Assembly (NCBI GenBank): GCA_945952345.1
Contig: CAMFIS010000013.1
Coordinates: 1 to 37,168, forward strand
DNA length: 37,168 nucleotides
Direction: 5' to 3'
Origin: an uncultured Fimbriimonas sp.
Lineage (GTDB): Bacteria > Armatimonadota > Fimbriimonadia > Fimbriimonadales > Fimbriimonadaceae
Shown: positions 26,036 to 35,176 of the stretch, in pieces
How the letters are laid out: each line of letters starts with the position of its first letter
How positions within the stretch are numbered: the stretch's first letter is position 1
Position numbers and translations under genes: made by a program
The notes under the pieces: generated by a model
Seen by the model: the letters and a program-made list of their open reading frames with translations, nothing else
Database searches by the model: none
What the model was told of the DNA's origin: nothing

Positions 26036-26691
26036 GTCTGCAACAACTTCGCGAGCAAGTTTGCTGGGGGAACCAGATGCTGCCAAAGGCGGGACTGGTC
26101 ACCATGCACTCGGGAAATGTCAGCGGCTACGATCCTGAAAGTGGAAAGGTGGTCATCAAGCCGAGCGGAATGGATTACGACCTCGTCACTCCCGCGAACC
26201 TGGTTGAAGTGGATTTGGCAACCGGCGAAATAGCTCCTGGACAAGCCAAAGCAAGCGTCGATCTCCCCCACCATCTTTACCTTTATCGACATGTTCCGGA
26301 GCTGAGATCGGTCGTTCACACCCATAGTAACTATGCGACCGCGTTTGCGTCGGTCCACAAATCGATCCCTTGCTGCCTCACCGCGATCTCCGACGAGTTT
26401 GGTGGCGAGATCCCGTGCGCACCCTACATCGACAACGAAGGTGACCACATCGGCGAGGGAATCCTCAAGTATCGTGGCCGCGGACCGGCGATCCTACTCG
26501 GCAACCATGGCGTCTTCGCGTGGGGTACTTCCGTGTCCAACGCATTGAAGGCGGCGATCATGGTTGAGGATGTGGCCAAGACGGTCCACCTCGGCATGCA
26601 ACTCGGAACCCTAATCCCCATCGACCAAACCGAGGTCGATAAGTGGTGGAACCGGTACCACACCTCCTACGGGCAAGACAGCAGCCTTTAG
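26032..26691 (+). CDS. araD: L-ribulose-5-phosphate 4-epimerase
   Basis: AraD converts L-ribulose-5-phosphate to D-xylulose-5-phosphate, which enters the pentose phosphate pathway. The 219-residue class II aldolase/epimerase fold shows HSGNVSGYD, KPSGMDYD, Asp77 in SVDLPHH, Zn ligands His96 and His98 (VVHTHSNYAT) and His159 (LLGNHGVFAWG). The start is TTG 26032, overlapping the araB TGA; the next residues (LQQLREQVCWGNQML) align with the normal AraD N-terminus, so no later start is plausible. Last gene of the arabinose unit; the 90 bp to the convergent RND gene hold no clear terminator. Confidence 0.94.
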   Translation: MSLQQLREQVCWGNQMLPKAGLVTMHSGNVSGYDPESGKVVIKPSGMDYDLVTPANLVEVDLATGEIAPGQAKASVDLPHHLYLYRHVPELRSVVHTHSNYATAFASVHKSIPCCLTAISDEFGGEIPCAPYIDNEGDHIGEGILKYRGRGPAILLGNHGVFAWGTSVSNALKAAIMVEDVAKTVHLGMQLGTLIPIDQTEVDKWWNRYHTSYGQDSSL

Positions 26692-26781
26692 CCACGAGCC
26701 GCTAGCTACTAGCACAGGCCCTGGCATTAAGAGACACGAGCCTTTGCCTTTGCGGAAACACTACGGATACGTAACTCTAAG

Positions 26782-29700
26782 CTAATCGCTAGTGGCTAGT
26801 GGCTTCTTCGCTTCCTTCTTCGCGTAATACCGTTCCTTGATGTCGTCGAAGATCGTGTAAACGGCCGGGATGACGTACAGCGTCAGGATCGTCGAGGTTG
26901 CCAAACCGCCCATGACGGCCGTCGCGAGCGGAACGTAGAGTTCGGATCCGGTACCAATTCCGAGCGCCAAAGGCGCCATGCCCAAGATCGCGCAGAGCGA
27001 GGTCATGAGGATCGGGCGGAGTCGGGTGGGACCAGCCAGCAGCAACGCTTCCTTCCTTTCCATGCCGCGTGCCCGCAACTGATTCGTATAATCCACCAAC
27101 AGGATTCCGTTCTTGACCGAGATTCCGACAAGCATGAGAAGGCCGATAAAGGCGGTCAGACCGAACGAGCGGTCCGTGAGGAACAATGCCAAAACAAACC
27201 CAATAGCGCAAAGCGGAACACTGAAGAGGACTACCAAAGGATACAAGAACGATTCGAACTGCGCGGCGAGAAGCATGTAGATGAGCGCAACCGCCAGCAC
27301 GACCGCCAAGCCCAGGCCGCCGTATTCCCGGCCCTGCTGGAGCTGTTGCACGCCGAGCGAATAGTATGTGCCTTCCGGCATCTCGACTTTCGCCAAAGCC
27401 TTCATGACATCGTCTTGAATATCGCTTTGCGACCGCTCCTGAACGTTGCCGCCAACGTTGATAACACGCTGGCGATTCTGGCGAGAAATCTGGTTTGGGC
27501 CGGTGCCCAGGGTTGCATCGGCAACCTGGCCAAGCAGAATCGTCGTGCCCGCCTTCGAGGTTACGGGAAGGTCGCGAAGTTGCTCGACGGTTTGGCGTTT
27601 GTTCTGAGGGACCTGCACATAGATCGGGTATTGGAATCCCTTCTCCTGGTAGTAGCTCGACAGCTTTCCGCTCGTGGCGCTCGAGATCACGCTCGCCACA
27701 TCGTTGAAATTGAGTCCCAGCGTCGCAGCTTTGTCGCGGTTCACCTGCATCTGGATTTCCGGCAGGGTGTCCTGAACGCTGATGTCCACGTTCTGAAGAC
27801 CCGGGATATCGCTCATCGCTTTTTGCACTAGCCGGGCCGCGGCCGTCAGCTGGTCCATGTCCTGGCCGTACACGTCGATGCCAAATCCGGTGTTGTTACC
27901 CAACACCTGCTGGACCACGTCGAGCGGAGAAATTTGTGCTCGCGCACCCGGAAGCGATGCCATCTTTCCTTGAAGTCGTTTGATGACTTCGGTCGTGGTC
28001 GACTTCCGCTTTTCCTTGAGCAGTACGGTTGCCGAGCCGTCGCTGGGGCTTCCGCCGCCACCGCCACGCAGACCGACGTTAGCGCCTGCGCCAGCCGCCA
28101 CGGCTTCCACATCCGGGTCGGCAAGCAGAATCTTCTCCATCTGCTTCACCAAATTGTCCGTGACCGAAACCGGTGTTCCAACCGGCAATCGTAGCCGTAC
28201 GTTCAGGTTGCCGCTATCGCTTTGGGGGAAGTTTTCTTTGCCCACCATCGGCCACAACAGGACGGCGCCGACGACGCTGAGACCACCAATAAAGAGAACC
28301 GAGTTTCGCTTGCGGAGAGTCCAATCCAATCCGCGACGATAGGAACCGTCGAGCTTGTGCAGAACCCGTCCGGCCCAGTCCATGAACCGCGTGATCAGCG
28401 TGATCTTCTTGTGCGGATGGTTCTCGGGGTCGGCTTCTTCCAAAACCTCTTCTTCGCTGATCATGCGTGAGGTGAGCATCGGCACGATGCTCGTGGCATC
28501 GAGCAGCGAGACCGCGAGCGAGAAGATGATGACGAGCGCGAACTGGGTAAAGATCTGTCCCGACTGCCCCTTGATGAGGAGGAGCGGGAGGAACACGATC
28601 ATGATCGTGAAGGTCGAGGCGAAGACGGCAGAAAGGATTTCTTTGGTGCCTTCGATGGCGGCGTCCACCCGGTTTTGGTGGCTCCGCTCGATGTGCCGAT
28701 AGATATTTTCAAGCACAACGATGGCGTCGTCGACGATCAGTCCCGATGCCAACGCGAGGCCGCTAAGCGAAATTGTGTTGAGCGTAAAGCCGCAGAAATA
28801 GAGAAGTGTAAACGTCGAGATAATCGAGATGGGAATCGACAGCGCGACAACGAACGTGCTCTTGAGGCTTCGGAGGAAGAAGGTGATGATGATGATGGCA
28901 AGCATCGCGCCGATGACGGCCGTGTTCTTCAGGTCGTCGATCGAGTTCGTGATGAACTTCGCCTGGTTGTACATCTTGCCGAACTTAAGCGTCTTGTCTC
29001 GAGCCGCGATACCTTTGATGATCGCTTCGACGTTGTCGCTGGTCTGAACAGTGTTGGCGTCGCTCTGCTTGGTGATAGTCATGATCAGCGCAGGTTTGCC
29101 GTTCAACCGCGTGTACGAGAGGATATCTTGGCTGGCGTCTCTAACTGCGGCGACTTCTTGGAGCGTCACCAAGGCGCCGTTGAAGTTGCCAATCGGCATG
29201 TTCTTCAACTCGTTCAGATTCTTGAAGTATCCAATGCTGCGGATGTTGTATTGAGTCTTGCCGGAAATCGCGACGCCGGCTGGCAAACTGATGTTTTCTT
29301 GGCTGATCTTAGTTGAAAGATCGGAGATTGCGATGCCGCGCGACTTCAGTTTTTCCGGATCGACTTCGACGATGATGGAACGATCCTGACCACCCGAGAT
29401 GTTGACCGCGGCAACACCGTCGGCGACTTCGATCTGCGGGCTGATCTCGTTGATCATCTTCGTGCGAAGCTTGATTAGATCCTCGTCCGGGCCGCTGATT
29501 CCGTACATCAGAATCGGCGTGGTCGAAGGGTCGAATTTGAAAACCTGGGGCGGCGTGATGTTGGGGTCGTTAGGGAACCGTCCAACGGCTCGCTGCACCA
29601 TCTGCATGACGTCGATGGACGCTTTGTCCACGTCGACGCCATAGTTCAACTGAACCCGGACGAAGCTGCTGCCCTGCGACGAAGTCGACGTGATCATGTA

Positions 29701-29931
29701 CAGACCACGTAACGATCCTAATGCCTGCTCGACTGGCCTCGTAATCTGGGTCTCCATCTCCTCGGGCGAGGTATTGGGCCAACTCACCGAGACGGCGACG
29801 ATGGGAATGTCGATGCGCGGAAGCAAGTCGACGGGAAGACGAAGAAGACAAATGAAGCCGAGAACGACCAGGCTTGCGATTCGCATCGTAACCGCTACCG
29901 GACGGGTAACGGCGAATTTAGCGAGATTCAC
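26782..29931 (-). CDS. RND multidrug efflux transporter (AcrB/HAE1 family)
   Basis: From GTG 29931 the product has 1049 residues, the normal size of AcrB-type pumps. It starts with a short cytoplasmic segment and TM1 (MRIASLVVLGFICLLRLPVD), then porter segments (SWPNTSPEEMETQITRPVEQ). TM4 carries the proton-relay Asp pair in LIVDDAIVVLENIYRH near 400. A second repeat and twelve membrane spans are evident, ending in a Lys-rich tail. An ATG far upstream (30204) would put 91 low-complexity residues, an out-of-frame reading of the adaptor's Gly-rich tail, in front of TM1. GTG 29931 has AAGG at good spacing and overlaps the adaptor gene by 14 nt. A TolC-like outer membrane channel is not in the window. 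Confidence 0.93.
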   Translation of the reverse strand: MNLAKFAVTRPVAVTMRIASLVVLGFICLLRLPVDLLPRIDIPIVAVSVSWPNTSPEEMETQITRPVEQALGSLRGLYMITSTSSQGSSFVRVQLNYGVDVDKASIDVMQMVQRAVGRFPNDPNITPPQVFKFDPSTTPILMYGISGPDEDLIKLRTKMINEISPQIEVADGVAAVNISGGQDRSIIVEVDPEKLKSRGIAISDLSTKISQENISLPAGVAISGKTQYNIRSIGYFKNLNELKNMPIGNFNGALVTLQEVAAVRDASQDILSYTRLNGKPALIMTITKQSDANTVQTSDNVEAIIKGIAARDKTLKFGKMYNQAKFITNSIDDLKNTAVIGAMLAIIIITFFLRSLKSTFVVALSIPISIISTFTLLYFCGFTLNTISLSGLALASGLIVDDAIVVLENIYRHIERSHQNRVDAAIEGTKEILSAVFASTFTIMIVFLPLLLIKGQSGQIFTQFALVIIFSLAVSLLDATSIVPMLTSRMISEEEVLEEADPENHPHKKITLITRFMDWAGRVLHKLDGSYRRGLDWTLRKRNSVLFIGGLSVVGAVLLWPMVGKENFPQSDSGNLNVRLRLPVGTPVSVTDNLVKQMEKILLADPDVEAVAAGAGANVGLRGGGGGSPSDGSATVLLKEKRKSTTTEVIKRLQGKMASLPGARAQISPLDVVQQVLGNNTGFGIDVYGQDMDQLTAAARLVQKAMSDIPGLQNVDISVQDTLPEIQMQVNRDKAATLGLNFNDVASVISSATSGKLSSYYQEKGFQYPIYVQVPQNKRQTVEQLRDLPVTSKAGTTILLGQVADATLGTGPNQISRQNRQRVINVGGNVQERSQSDIQDDVMKALAKVEMPEGTYYSLGVQQLQQGREYGGLGLAVVLAVALIYMLLAAQFESFLYPLVVLFSVPLCAIGFVLALFLTDRSFGLTAFIGLLMLVGISVKNGILLVDYTNQLRARGMERKEALLLAGPTRLRPILMTSLCAILGMAPLALGIGTGSELYVPLATAVMGGLATSTILTLYVIPAVYTIFDDIKERYYAKKEAKKPLATSD

Positions 29932-31753
29932 GTCTGCCTTTTCCCCTTTCGTGCGGAGCGTTAGCGTCGGCCGGGCTATTTCCTTGGGGTGCGTTGGCTT
30001 CCGGAGCAGGCGAGTTTTGACCCGGGGCAACATTGCTAATCGAACCAGCGGGTCCGCCAGGTGCATTGGCCGAGTCGTTCGCGGTTCCGGGGCCGCCCGG
30101 AGAACCATCGCCTCCGCCACGTCGCCGTCGTCCGCCGCCTTGACCGCCACCAGGTCCGCCCTTGTCCCCGCCGCCGCCTCTTCCCGTGCCGATCTTGACT
30201 TCACTTCCGTCCTTCAGCGGGCTATAGGTCAACGTCACAACCTTCTCGCCTGCCTTAACGCCGTCCTTGATTTCGATCAGCTTGTCGTCCGAAACGCCGG
30301 TGGTCACGTTGCGAATTTGAACCTTGTTGTCGTCGCCCACCACGGCAACCGTAGCCGATTTGCCCTTATAGGTCACGGCTTCTTTTGGTACCGCAACGTC
30401 GACTTTCTTGGCGTCGGAGATGAAATTGATCTTTCCGAACATGCCGGGCCTTAGCTTGTGGTCGGCGTTTTCCACCTTAATTCGGATTGCCATTTGGCGG
30501 CTCTGAGGATCAGCCGATGGATTGATGTTCGTGATTGTGCCGGTCGCGGACGGAACGTCGGGGCTGTCGATGAGGATGTTGGCTTGCTGGCCAACTCGAA
30601 TTTTGTCGCCATCTTCGACGGGAACCGACGCGATGAAGAACAGCCAATCGAGCTGTTGAATCACGAGTACAGGTGAGCCCGGCGAAGCGAGCGCGCCTTC
30701 GTCGGCGTTGCGAGCCGTGACCACGCCATTGATCGAGCTCTTGAGATCGGTCTCGTTGACTTGAACCTGAGCTTGGTCAACCTGAGCCTGAGCCGCAGAA
30801 ACTGCTGCCTTCAAGGCATTGATGTTCTGCTGGTAGGCCGGGTTCATCGAAATGTTCGCTTTGGCAACGTTGAGAGCAGACTGCGCCTGGGTGACCTTGG
30901 CTTTACTTGCTCCGATGTCGGCCAACCCTTTGGTCTTGGCGATGTCAAGCTGCGTCTTGGATTGCGCCAACTGGTTCTTGGCGGTTGCAACGCCAGTCGT
31001 TGCGGTTGCCACAGCCTGGGTTGCGACGAGAACCTGCTTGTCTTGGACATCGAGCGCGGTTGAAGCGTCTTCCCAATCCTTTCGGGCAATGTAGCCTTTG
31101 TCGAGCAGTTCTTTGGCCCGGTCGAGTTTGACCTTTAGGTTTACGCGGGTGGCTTTTTCTTTCTCGAGGTTTGCCTTGGCAGTGTCTAAAGCGTTTTGCG
31201 CGGTGTCGACCTTGCCCTGGTTGTCGCTGACCGCGCTGGCGAGGGCGCTGTTTGTGGCGTCGACGGTCTTCTGAGTCTGGGTGAGTTCTGCCTTGGCGTT
31301 GATCAAGTTCGCAGTTTGCTGATCGATCTGTCCCTTCACTCCCGCGTTGTTGGGCGTGGCTCCCAGTTGAGCCTGGGCCAATCGGCTCTTTGCTTCGGCG
31401 ACATTTGCTTGGGCCTGACTCAAGGATGCTTGAGCGGTGGCGGGGTCGATCTTGACCAAGACTTGGCCAGCCGAAACCGTATCGCCTTCGCGCACCGTGA
31501 GGCTCAGAATCTTTCCGGCTGTTCTGGGAGCGAGTTGAACCTTAAAGGGTGAGTCGAGGGTGCCCGCAGCGATGAGCGTACTTGCAACGGTCGCCGGAGC
31601 GGCGTTGGTGACCTCGACCGAGGCCGCCCGGCGGGCCGCCATCTGGCCTTTGAGCTGGCTATCGTTGCCCGATTTCGACTTGATTCGCCAACCGATTAGC
31701 CCCCCTAGCGCAAGCAAAGGAACCAAAATTAGAATCGTCTTTTTCATTTTCAC
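29918..31753 (-). CDS. RND efflux periplasmic adaptor (HlyD/MFP family)
   Basis: The 611-residue membrane fusion protein links the RND pump to an outer-membrane channel. It has an N-terminal membrane anchor (ILILVPLLALGGLIGW), a lipoyl half (APRTAGKILSLTVREGDTVS, about 75-105), a very long alpha-hairpin/coiled-coil region (about 110-330, Ala/Gln/Lys-rich), the second lipoyl half (SSINGVVTARNADEG), beta-barrel and membrane-proximal domains (to about 525), and an unusual Gly/Arg then Pro/Asn/Ala-rich tail (about 530-611). The hairpin is longer than in AcrA, suggesting a wide periplasmic gap or a different channel. TACAAT about 37 nt upstream may be its -10. Followed, with overlap, by the pump gene. 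Confidence 0.92.
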   Translation of the reverse strand: MKMKKTILILVPLLALGGLIGWRIKSKSGNDSQLKGQMAARRAASVEVTNAAPATVASTLIAAGTLDSPFKVQLAPRTAGKILSLTVREGDTVSAGQVLVKIDPATAQASLSQAQANVAEAKSRLAQAQLGATPNNAGVKGQIDQQTANLINAKAELTQTQKTVDATNSALASAVSDNQGKVDTAQNALDTAKANLEKEKATRVNLKVKLDRAKELLDKGYIARKDWEDASTALDVQDKQVLVATQAVATATTGVATAKNQLAQSKTQLDIAKTKGLADIGASKAKVTQAQSALNVAKANISMNPAYQQNINALKAAVSAAQAQVDQAQVQVNETDLKSSINGVVTARNADEGALASPGSPVLVIQQLDWLFFIASVPVEDGDKIRVGQQANILIDSPDVPSATGTITNINPSADPQSRQMAIRIKVENADHKLRPGMFGKINFISDAKKVDVAVPKEAVTYKGKSATVAVVGDDNKVQIRNVTTGVSDDKLIEIKDGVKAGEKVVTLTYSPLKDGSEVKIGTGRGGGGDKGGPGGGQGGGRRRRGGGDGSPGGPGTANDSANAPGGPAGSISNVAPGQNSPAPEANAPQGNSPADANAPHERGKGRRESR

Positions 31754-31879
31754 GCAGCAAACAAGAAGGCTAGCCCAGCCAGAGTCCCATTGTACTACGA
31801 AGGTACTTGGAATCAGTTCGTCTCTGGGACAGCGTTGCTAGATCGTTCTAACAGACTTCTTAGGTTCGAACCGGTTTCC

Positions 31880-34051
31880 TCAATATTCCGAAAGAGAACT
31901 TGGCCGGAGGTCGGATGCTATCGGGCTCGTTCTACCCATTTCGGACATTGTGAATTCCAGAATTCCGCCGTCAACGAGATCTTGGTGGAGGATCACGCTG
32001 GACTGGTGCTCGACCCCGTTCCAAACAACCTTGGACACAAAGCGACCCGAACCTTGCGACACCACGACTAGCTGTTTCCCGTTGGGTAATCCGATGGTCG
32101 CCTTGGAGAAGAGCGGAGACGTGAGCACGTATTCGGGGCGACCAGGGCAAAGGGGATAGATTCCCAAAGCGCAGAGCACATACCAGGCGCACATCTCGCC
32201 GTTATCCTCGTCCCCGGGGAGGTGCGTGGAGCTGTAGTATTCCTCCAAAATCCTCCGGGTCTCGAACTGGAGACGATCCATTCGACCTGCCACTGCGTAC
32301 AAGAACAGCACATGGTGGACTGGCTGATTCGAGTGCGCATACTGACCGTAATCCGCCACCGCCATTTCCGTGATCTCGTGGATTTCCTGCGAGTATCCGC
32401 CGCAGTTAAAACGTGGCGGGAAGGCAAGCATCTCGCCGAGTTTGGCAACCAGCGATTCTTCGCCGCCAAGAAGGTGCATCAGCCCTGCCGGATCGTGTTG
32501 GACCGCCCAAGAACTCTGCCAAGGTCCGCCTTCGCAATAGGGTCCGCCCCACCCGAACTGATCGAATGGCTTGAGCCACGAACCATCCGCATGTTTGGCG
32601 CGCATGAAGCCCACTTCCGGATCCCAAAGCTTTGTGTAGTTGGATGCACGTTCGCGCATGCGGTCAGCAATATCGTCGTTGCCCATGTGCTTGGCCACCT
32701 CTGCGATGCACCAATCGTCGTAGGCGTAATCGAGGGATTGAGATACCGAGGCATGACTGGTGGCGAGCACATAGCCGTGGTCGAGATATTCCCTAATGTT
32801 GTCTCGCCCCGCTCCGTGAGGACCGTCGCCGACCGGGTTGTCGGCATGCTTCACCGTCCCCTCCAAAGCTGCTTCGACATCGAAGTTGGTCAAGCCTTTG
32901 GCAACAGCATCCGCGATGGTGACGTCGAGGTGAGTTCCCGGCATACAAACGCGATGTCCCGGTGAGGGCCACTGAGGCAGCCAGCCGCTTTCATGATATG
33001 CGTTGACGAACCCGCGCAGGATCTCTTCGTGCCGCTCCGGTTCCAGAATCGACATAAGTGGGAATTGAGTTCGGTAGGTATCCCAAAAGCCGGTGTCGGC
33101 GTAGAGCGGTCCGGGATGCACCTGGCCATCGTAGGGGCTGAAGTGAACTATCTCGCCATCCGCGTCGATCTCGTGCCAGATGCGCGGGAAGAGCTTGGTG
33201 CGGTAGAAGCAGGTGTAAAAGGTGTCCAGTTGGTCGACATTGTCAGACTCGATCTGGACCGTTCCCAGCAGGTTTTCCCACTCATTCTCGGCGTCGGCCA
33301 GGACCGATTCGAAGGTTTGAGTGGCGAGTTCCTGCTTCAGATTCTCCTTCGCCTGCTCGATCGAAATAAAGGAGGTCGCAACTCGGACGATGACCAGCTG
33401 ATCTCCTTCGGCGAGTTCAATGCAAAAGCCGATGGCATCGCCGATTGATTCGACCTGAAGTTCGTCGTCTTTGAATGCAAGGGCACTGACGATGTCGGTG
33501 TCGCACTCGATGACGAAGTAGTGGGCAAAGTTTTCGGGCACGCCTCCCGAGTTTCCGCGGGTAAATCCGACGACACGATTGTCGGCTTCGAGGCTAAACG
33601 AGGTCTCACCCTTGACTCCTTCGAGGATGATGCGTCGCTCAGTCGCTTGAGGATAGGTGAATCGCAGCATCGCACCTCGGGTTGTTGGCGTCATCGCGAG
33701 CTTCGTACCCTGCCCAATCAACTCTATTTCTACGAGGTGCGGTTTGACCGTCGACTTATCGAGCCGGTAGGCTGTCGACCGTTTGGTACATGAAAGCAGA
33801 CGCCTTCCAACCTGAGGCAGGATCGTAAACGCGCCATAATCTCCCATCCACGGACTCGGCTGATGGGTGCAGCGGATGCCCTGAAGTTTTGGAGTGAGAG
33901 GATTGAAGAACCAACCGCGGACGTTGTCGGTCTGAAGCGTCCAGTGCGCCATTCCGTATGGCATGGCGGTAATCGGTAGGGTATTTCCGGTCGAGAATTG
34001 GTAGTGCGACCACGTTCCTTGGAAGGGATTGACGTGCGGAAGGAGGCTCAT
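31880..34051 (-). CDS. GH92 alpha-mannosidase (cytoplasmic)
   Basis: From ATG 34051 the product has 723 residues. It is a Ca-dependent exo-alpha-mannosidase of GH92: N-terminal beta-sandwich (about 1-230), then an (alpha/alpha)6 barrel with FWDTYRTQFPLM, the acid-bearing CEGGPWQSSWAVQHD (Glu near 505) and the LPGDEDNGEMCAWYVLCALG signature near 612 with its Asp/Glu residues, all typical of the family. There is no signal peptide; most GH92 enzymes of Bacteroidota are exported, so a cytoplasmic form suggests imported mannosides. A TTG two codons upstream is possible. No Shine-Dalgarno; CATAAT lies 11 nt upstream. A partner is the GH38 enzyme at 12175-15369. Confidence 0.92.
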   Translation of the reverse strand: MSLLPHVNPFQGTWSHYQFSTGNTLPITAMPYGMAHWTLQTDNVRGWFFNPLTPKLQGIRCTHQPSPWMGDYGAFTILPQVGRRLLSCTKRSTAYRLDKSTVKPHLVEIELIGQGTKLAMTPTTRGAMLRFTYPQATERRIILEGVKGETSFSLEADNRVVGFTRGNSGGVPENFAHYFVIECDTDIVSALAFKDDELQVESIGDAIGFCIELAEGDQLVIVRVATSFISIEQAKENLKQELATQTFESVLADAENEWENLLGTVQIESDNVDQLDTFYTCFYRTKLFPRIWHEIDADGEIVHFSPYDGQVHPGPLYADTGFWDTYRTQFPLMSILEPERHEEILRGFVNAYHESGWLPQWPSPGHRVCMPGTHLDVTIADAVAKGLTNFDVEAALEGTVKHADNPVGDGPHGAGRDNIREYLDHGYVLATSHASVSQSLDYAYDDWCIAEVAKHMGNDDIADRMRERASNYTKLWDPEVGFMRAKHADGSWLKPFDQFGWGGPYCEGGPWQSSWAVQHDPAGLMHLLGGEESLVAKLGEMLAFPPRFNCGGYSQEIHEITEMAVADYGQYAHSNQPVHHVLFLYAVAGRMDRLQFETRRILEEYYSSTHLPGDEDNGEMCAWYVLCALGIYPLCPGRPEYVLTSPLFSKATIGLPNGKQLVVVSQGSGRFVSKVVWNGVEHQSSVILHQDLVDGGILEFTMSEMGRTSPIASDLRPSSLSEY

Positions 34052-34132
34052 GGACAAGGGGAATTATGGCAGTTCCGGGCTAGCTCAATGGGGGAAGGGC
34101 AAAAGCGGAATCATGGCTGGAATAACTTCCTG

Positions 34133-34138
34133 TACAAT
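34133..34138 (+). promoter_or_regulatory. Candidate -10 element of the 108-residue membrane protein gene
   Basis: TACAAT ends 6 nt before ATG 34145; no Shine-Dalgarno lies between. A leaderless transcript is likely. Confidence 0.4.
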
Positions 34139-34144
34139 GCCAGC

Positions 34145-34471
34145 ATGGAGAAGGGAAGTTGGCTGCTGTTCGGCTGGATTCTGGTTCTCGCGACCATCGG
34201 CCTTGGGGTCTACCAGGCTCTCGCTCCTGCAAATTTTCTCACCTGCTGGACGCCGTTTGGCGCGAGCTACCGCGACATGCAGTACCACGATAACCATCCC
34301 GAGCTGCAGAACGTGAAGAGCTTTGGCTTGGTGGTGATGGCCGCGGTTGCGAGTGGAGCCGTAGCAGTGTGGTGTTTCTTCAAGGCGTACGGAATCGACA
34401 TCCGCGATACCGAAACTGGCGGCGGACTCTCTCCATTCTCCGGCGAGCGTGACTTTTACGACGAAGACTAG
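34145..34471 (+). CDS. Small two-span membrane protein (108 residues)
   Basis: The product has two hydrophobic helices (about 5-27, WLLFGWILVLATIGLGVYQA, and about 60-80, LVVMAAVASGAVAVWCFFKA) separated by a polar loop with two Tyr/Asp/His-rich patches, and an acidic C-terminal tail (GERDFYDED). No family recognised. I chose ATG 34145 over an upstream in-frame start at 33998, which would overlap the divergent GH92 gene and add 49 hydrophilic residues; TACAAT 6 nt upstream also supports it. Followed by a terminator shared with the convergent PEP-CTERM gene. Confidence 0.7.
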   Translation: MEKGSWLLFGWILVLATIGLGVYQALAPANFLTCWTPFGASYRDMQYHDNHPELQNVKSFGLVVMAAVASGAVAVWCFFKAYGIDIRDTETGGGLSPFSGERDFYDED

Positions 34472-34482
34472 CCATAAGATAA

Positions 34483-34510
34483 ACCCGCCTGGCGATGCCG
34501 AGGCGGGTCT
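34483..34510. terminator. Hairpin terminator between convergent genes
   Basis: ACCCGCCT (34483-34490) and AGGCGGGT (34501-34508) form an 8-bp GC-rich stem; the 10-nt loop has its own GGC/GCC pairing. It lies 11 bp after the membrane protein stop and 29 bp before the end of the PEP-CTERM gene, so it may serve both. The T-tract is poor (CTT) on the plus strand; on the minus strand the stem is followed by TTTATCTTAT. Confidence 0.6.
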
Positions 34511-34537
34511 TGGGGTTTAGGGGTACTTGCTGGAAGT

Positions 34538-35176
34538 TTAGACAACGGATCGACGTCGTCGTCGAGCCGAGATCAGACCAAAAGCGCCGCAGGCCATCCC
34601 CGCCAAAGAGACGGGTTCGGGAACTTGACTTGCCGAAAGGTGGGCTGTGATCGAGGCATCATGCCCAGGGGCAATAGAGACGTCGTTGACGGCCATGGTG
34701 AAAGAGCCACTTGTCGTCCCATTCGAAAACGTGAAGGTCCGGGGTGTGTTGTCGAAATCGATGAAGACGCCTCCATTGCCATTAGAAACCGTACCAATGA
34801 GCTGGTCGGTAAAGATGGTGGAATTGCCTCCAGCGATTGTAAATGGAGCGGTGAACGTAATTTGGACCGCAAACGAATTTCCGTCGTAAGTTTCGTTTGC
34901 CATCCCCAATGAGAACGAACCCAAATTATTGAAATTGGCTCCCGGAGTGGGATCTCCGCCCAAATCGAGCAAGCCGCCAACCGAAGTGTTATCGAACGTC
35001 GAATTGCTATATGTCAGGTCGAGAAGGGAGTCGGTGGCGCCGAACGCGCCTCCATTGAATCTGCCGAGCGTTGACCCCACAAAGTGAACGTCGTCAGCGT
35101 GGGCTGCGCTTACAATTGCGGCAGCGATTCCGAGCGTTGCAGCTCGGACGATAGAACCTTTTAAGTTAACTAGCAT
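34538..35176 (-). CDS. PEP-CTERM surface protein, copy 1
   Basis: The 212-residue protein has a signal peptide (LVNLKGSIVRAATLGIAAAI, cut near SAAHA/DD), a beta-rich Asn/Gly/Thr-rich body, and a C-terminal PEP-CTERM sorting tail: VPEPVSLAGMACGAFGL followed by RRRRR. Such tails are cut by exosortase and anchor or release surface and extracellular-matrix proteins. ATG 35176 has AAAGGAG 8-14 nt upstream; an in-frame TTG (35206) precedes the Shine-Dalgarno and is rejected. It is a tandem paralogue of the next gene upstream. No exosortase gene is in the window. Confidence 0.88.
   Translation of the reverse strand: MLVNLKGSIVRAATLGIAAAIVSAAHADDVHFVGSTLGRFNGGAFGATDSLLDLTYSNSTFDNTSVGGLLDLGGDPTPGANFNNLGSFSLGMANETYDGNSFAVQITFTAPFTIAGGNSTIFTDQLIGTVSNGNGGVFIDFDNTPRTFTFSNGTTSGSFTMAVNDVSIAPGHDASITAHLSASQVPEPVSLAGMACGAFGLISARRRRRSVV

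Noticed and set aside
26692-26781. Imperfect repeats of GCTAGTGGC/GCCACGAGCC type between araD and the RND gene
   Set aside because: Short, imperfect and without a stable hairpin or T-tract; not enough to call a terminator or repeat element.
29932-30204. N-terminal 91-residue extension of the RND pump
   Set aside because: It is an out-of-frame reading of the adaptor's Gly-rich tail; GTG 29931 with a Shine-Dalgarno gives the normal pump N-terminus.
33998-34144. Extended start of the small membrane protein at 33998
   Set aside because: It would overlap the GH92 gene on the other strand and place a polar stretch before the first membrane helix.
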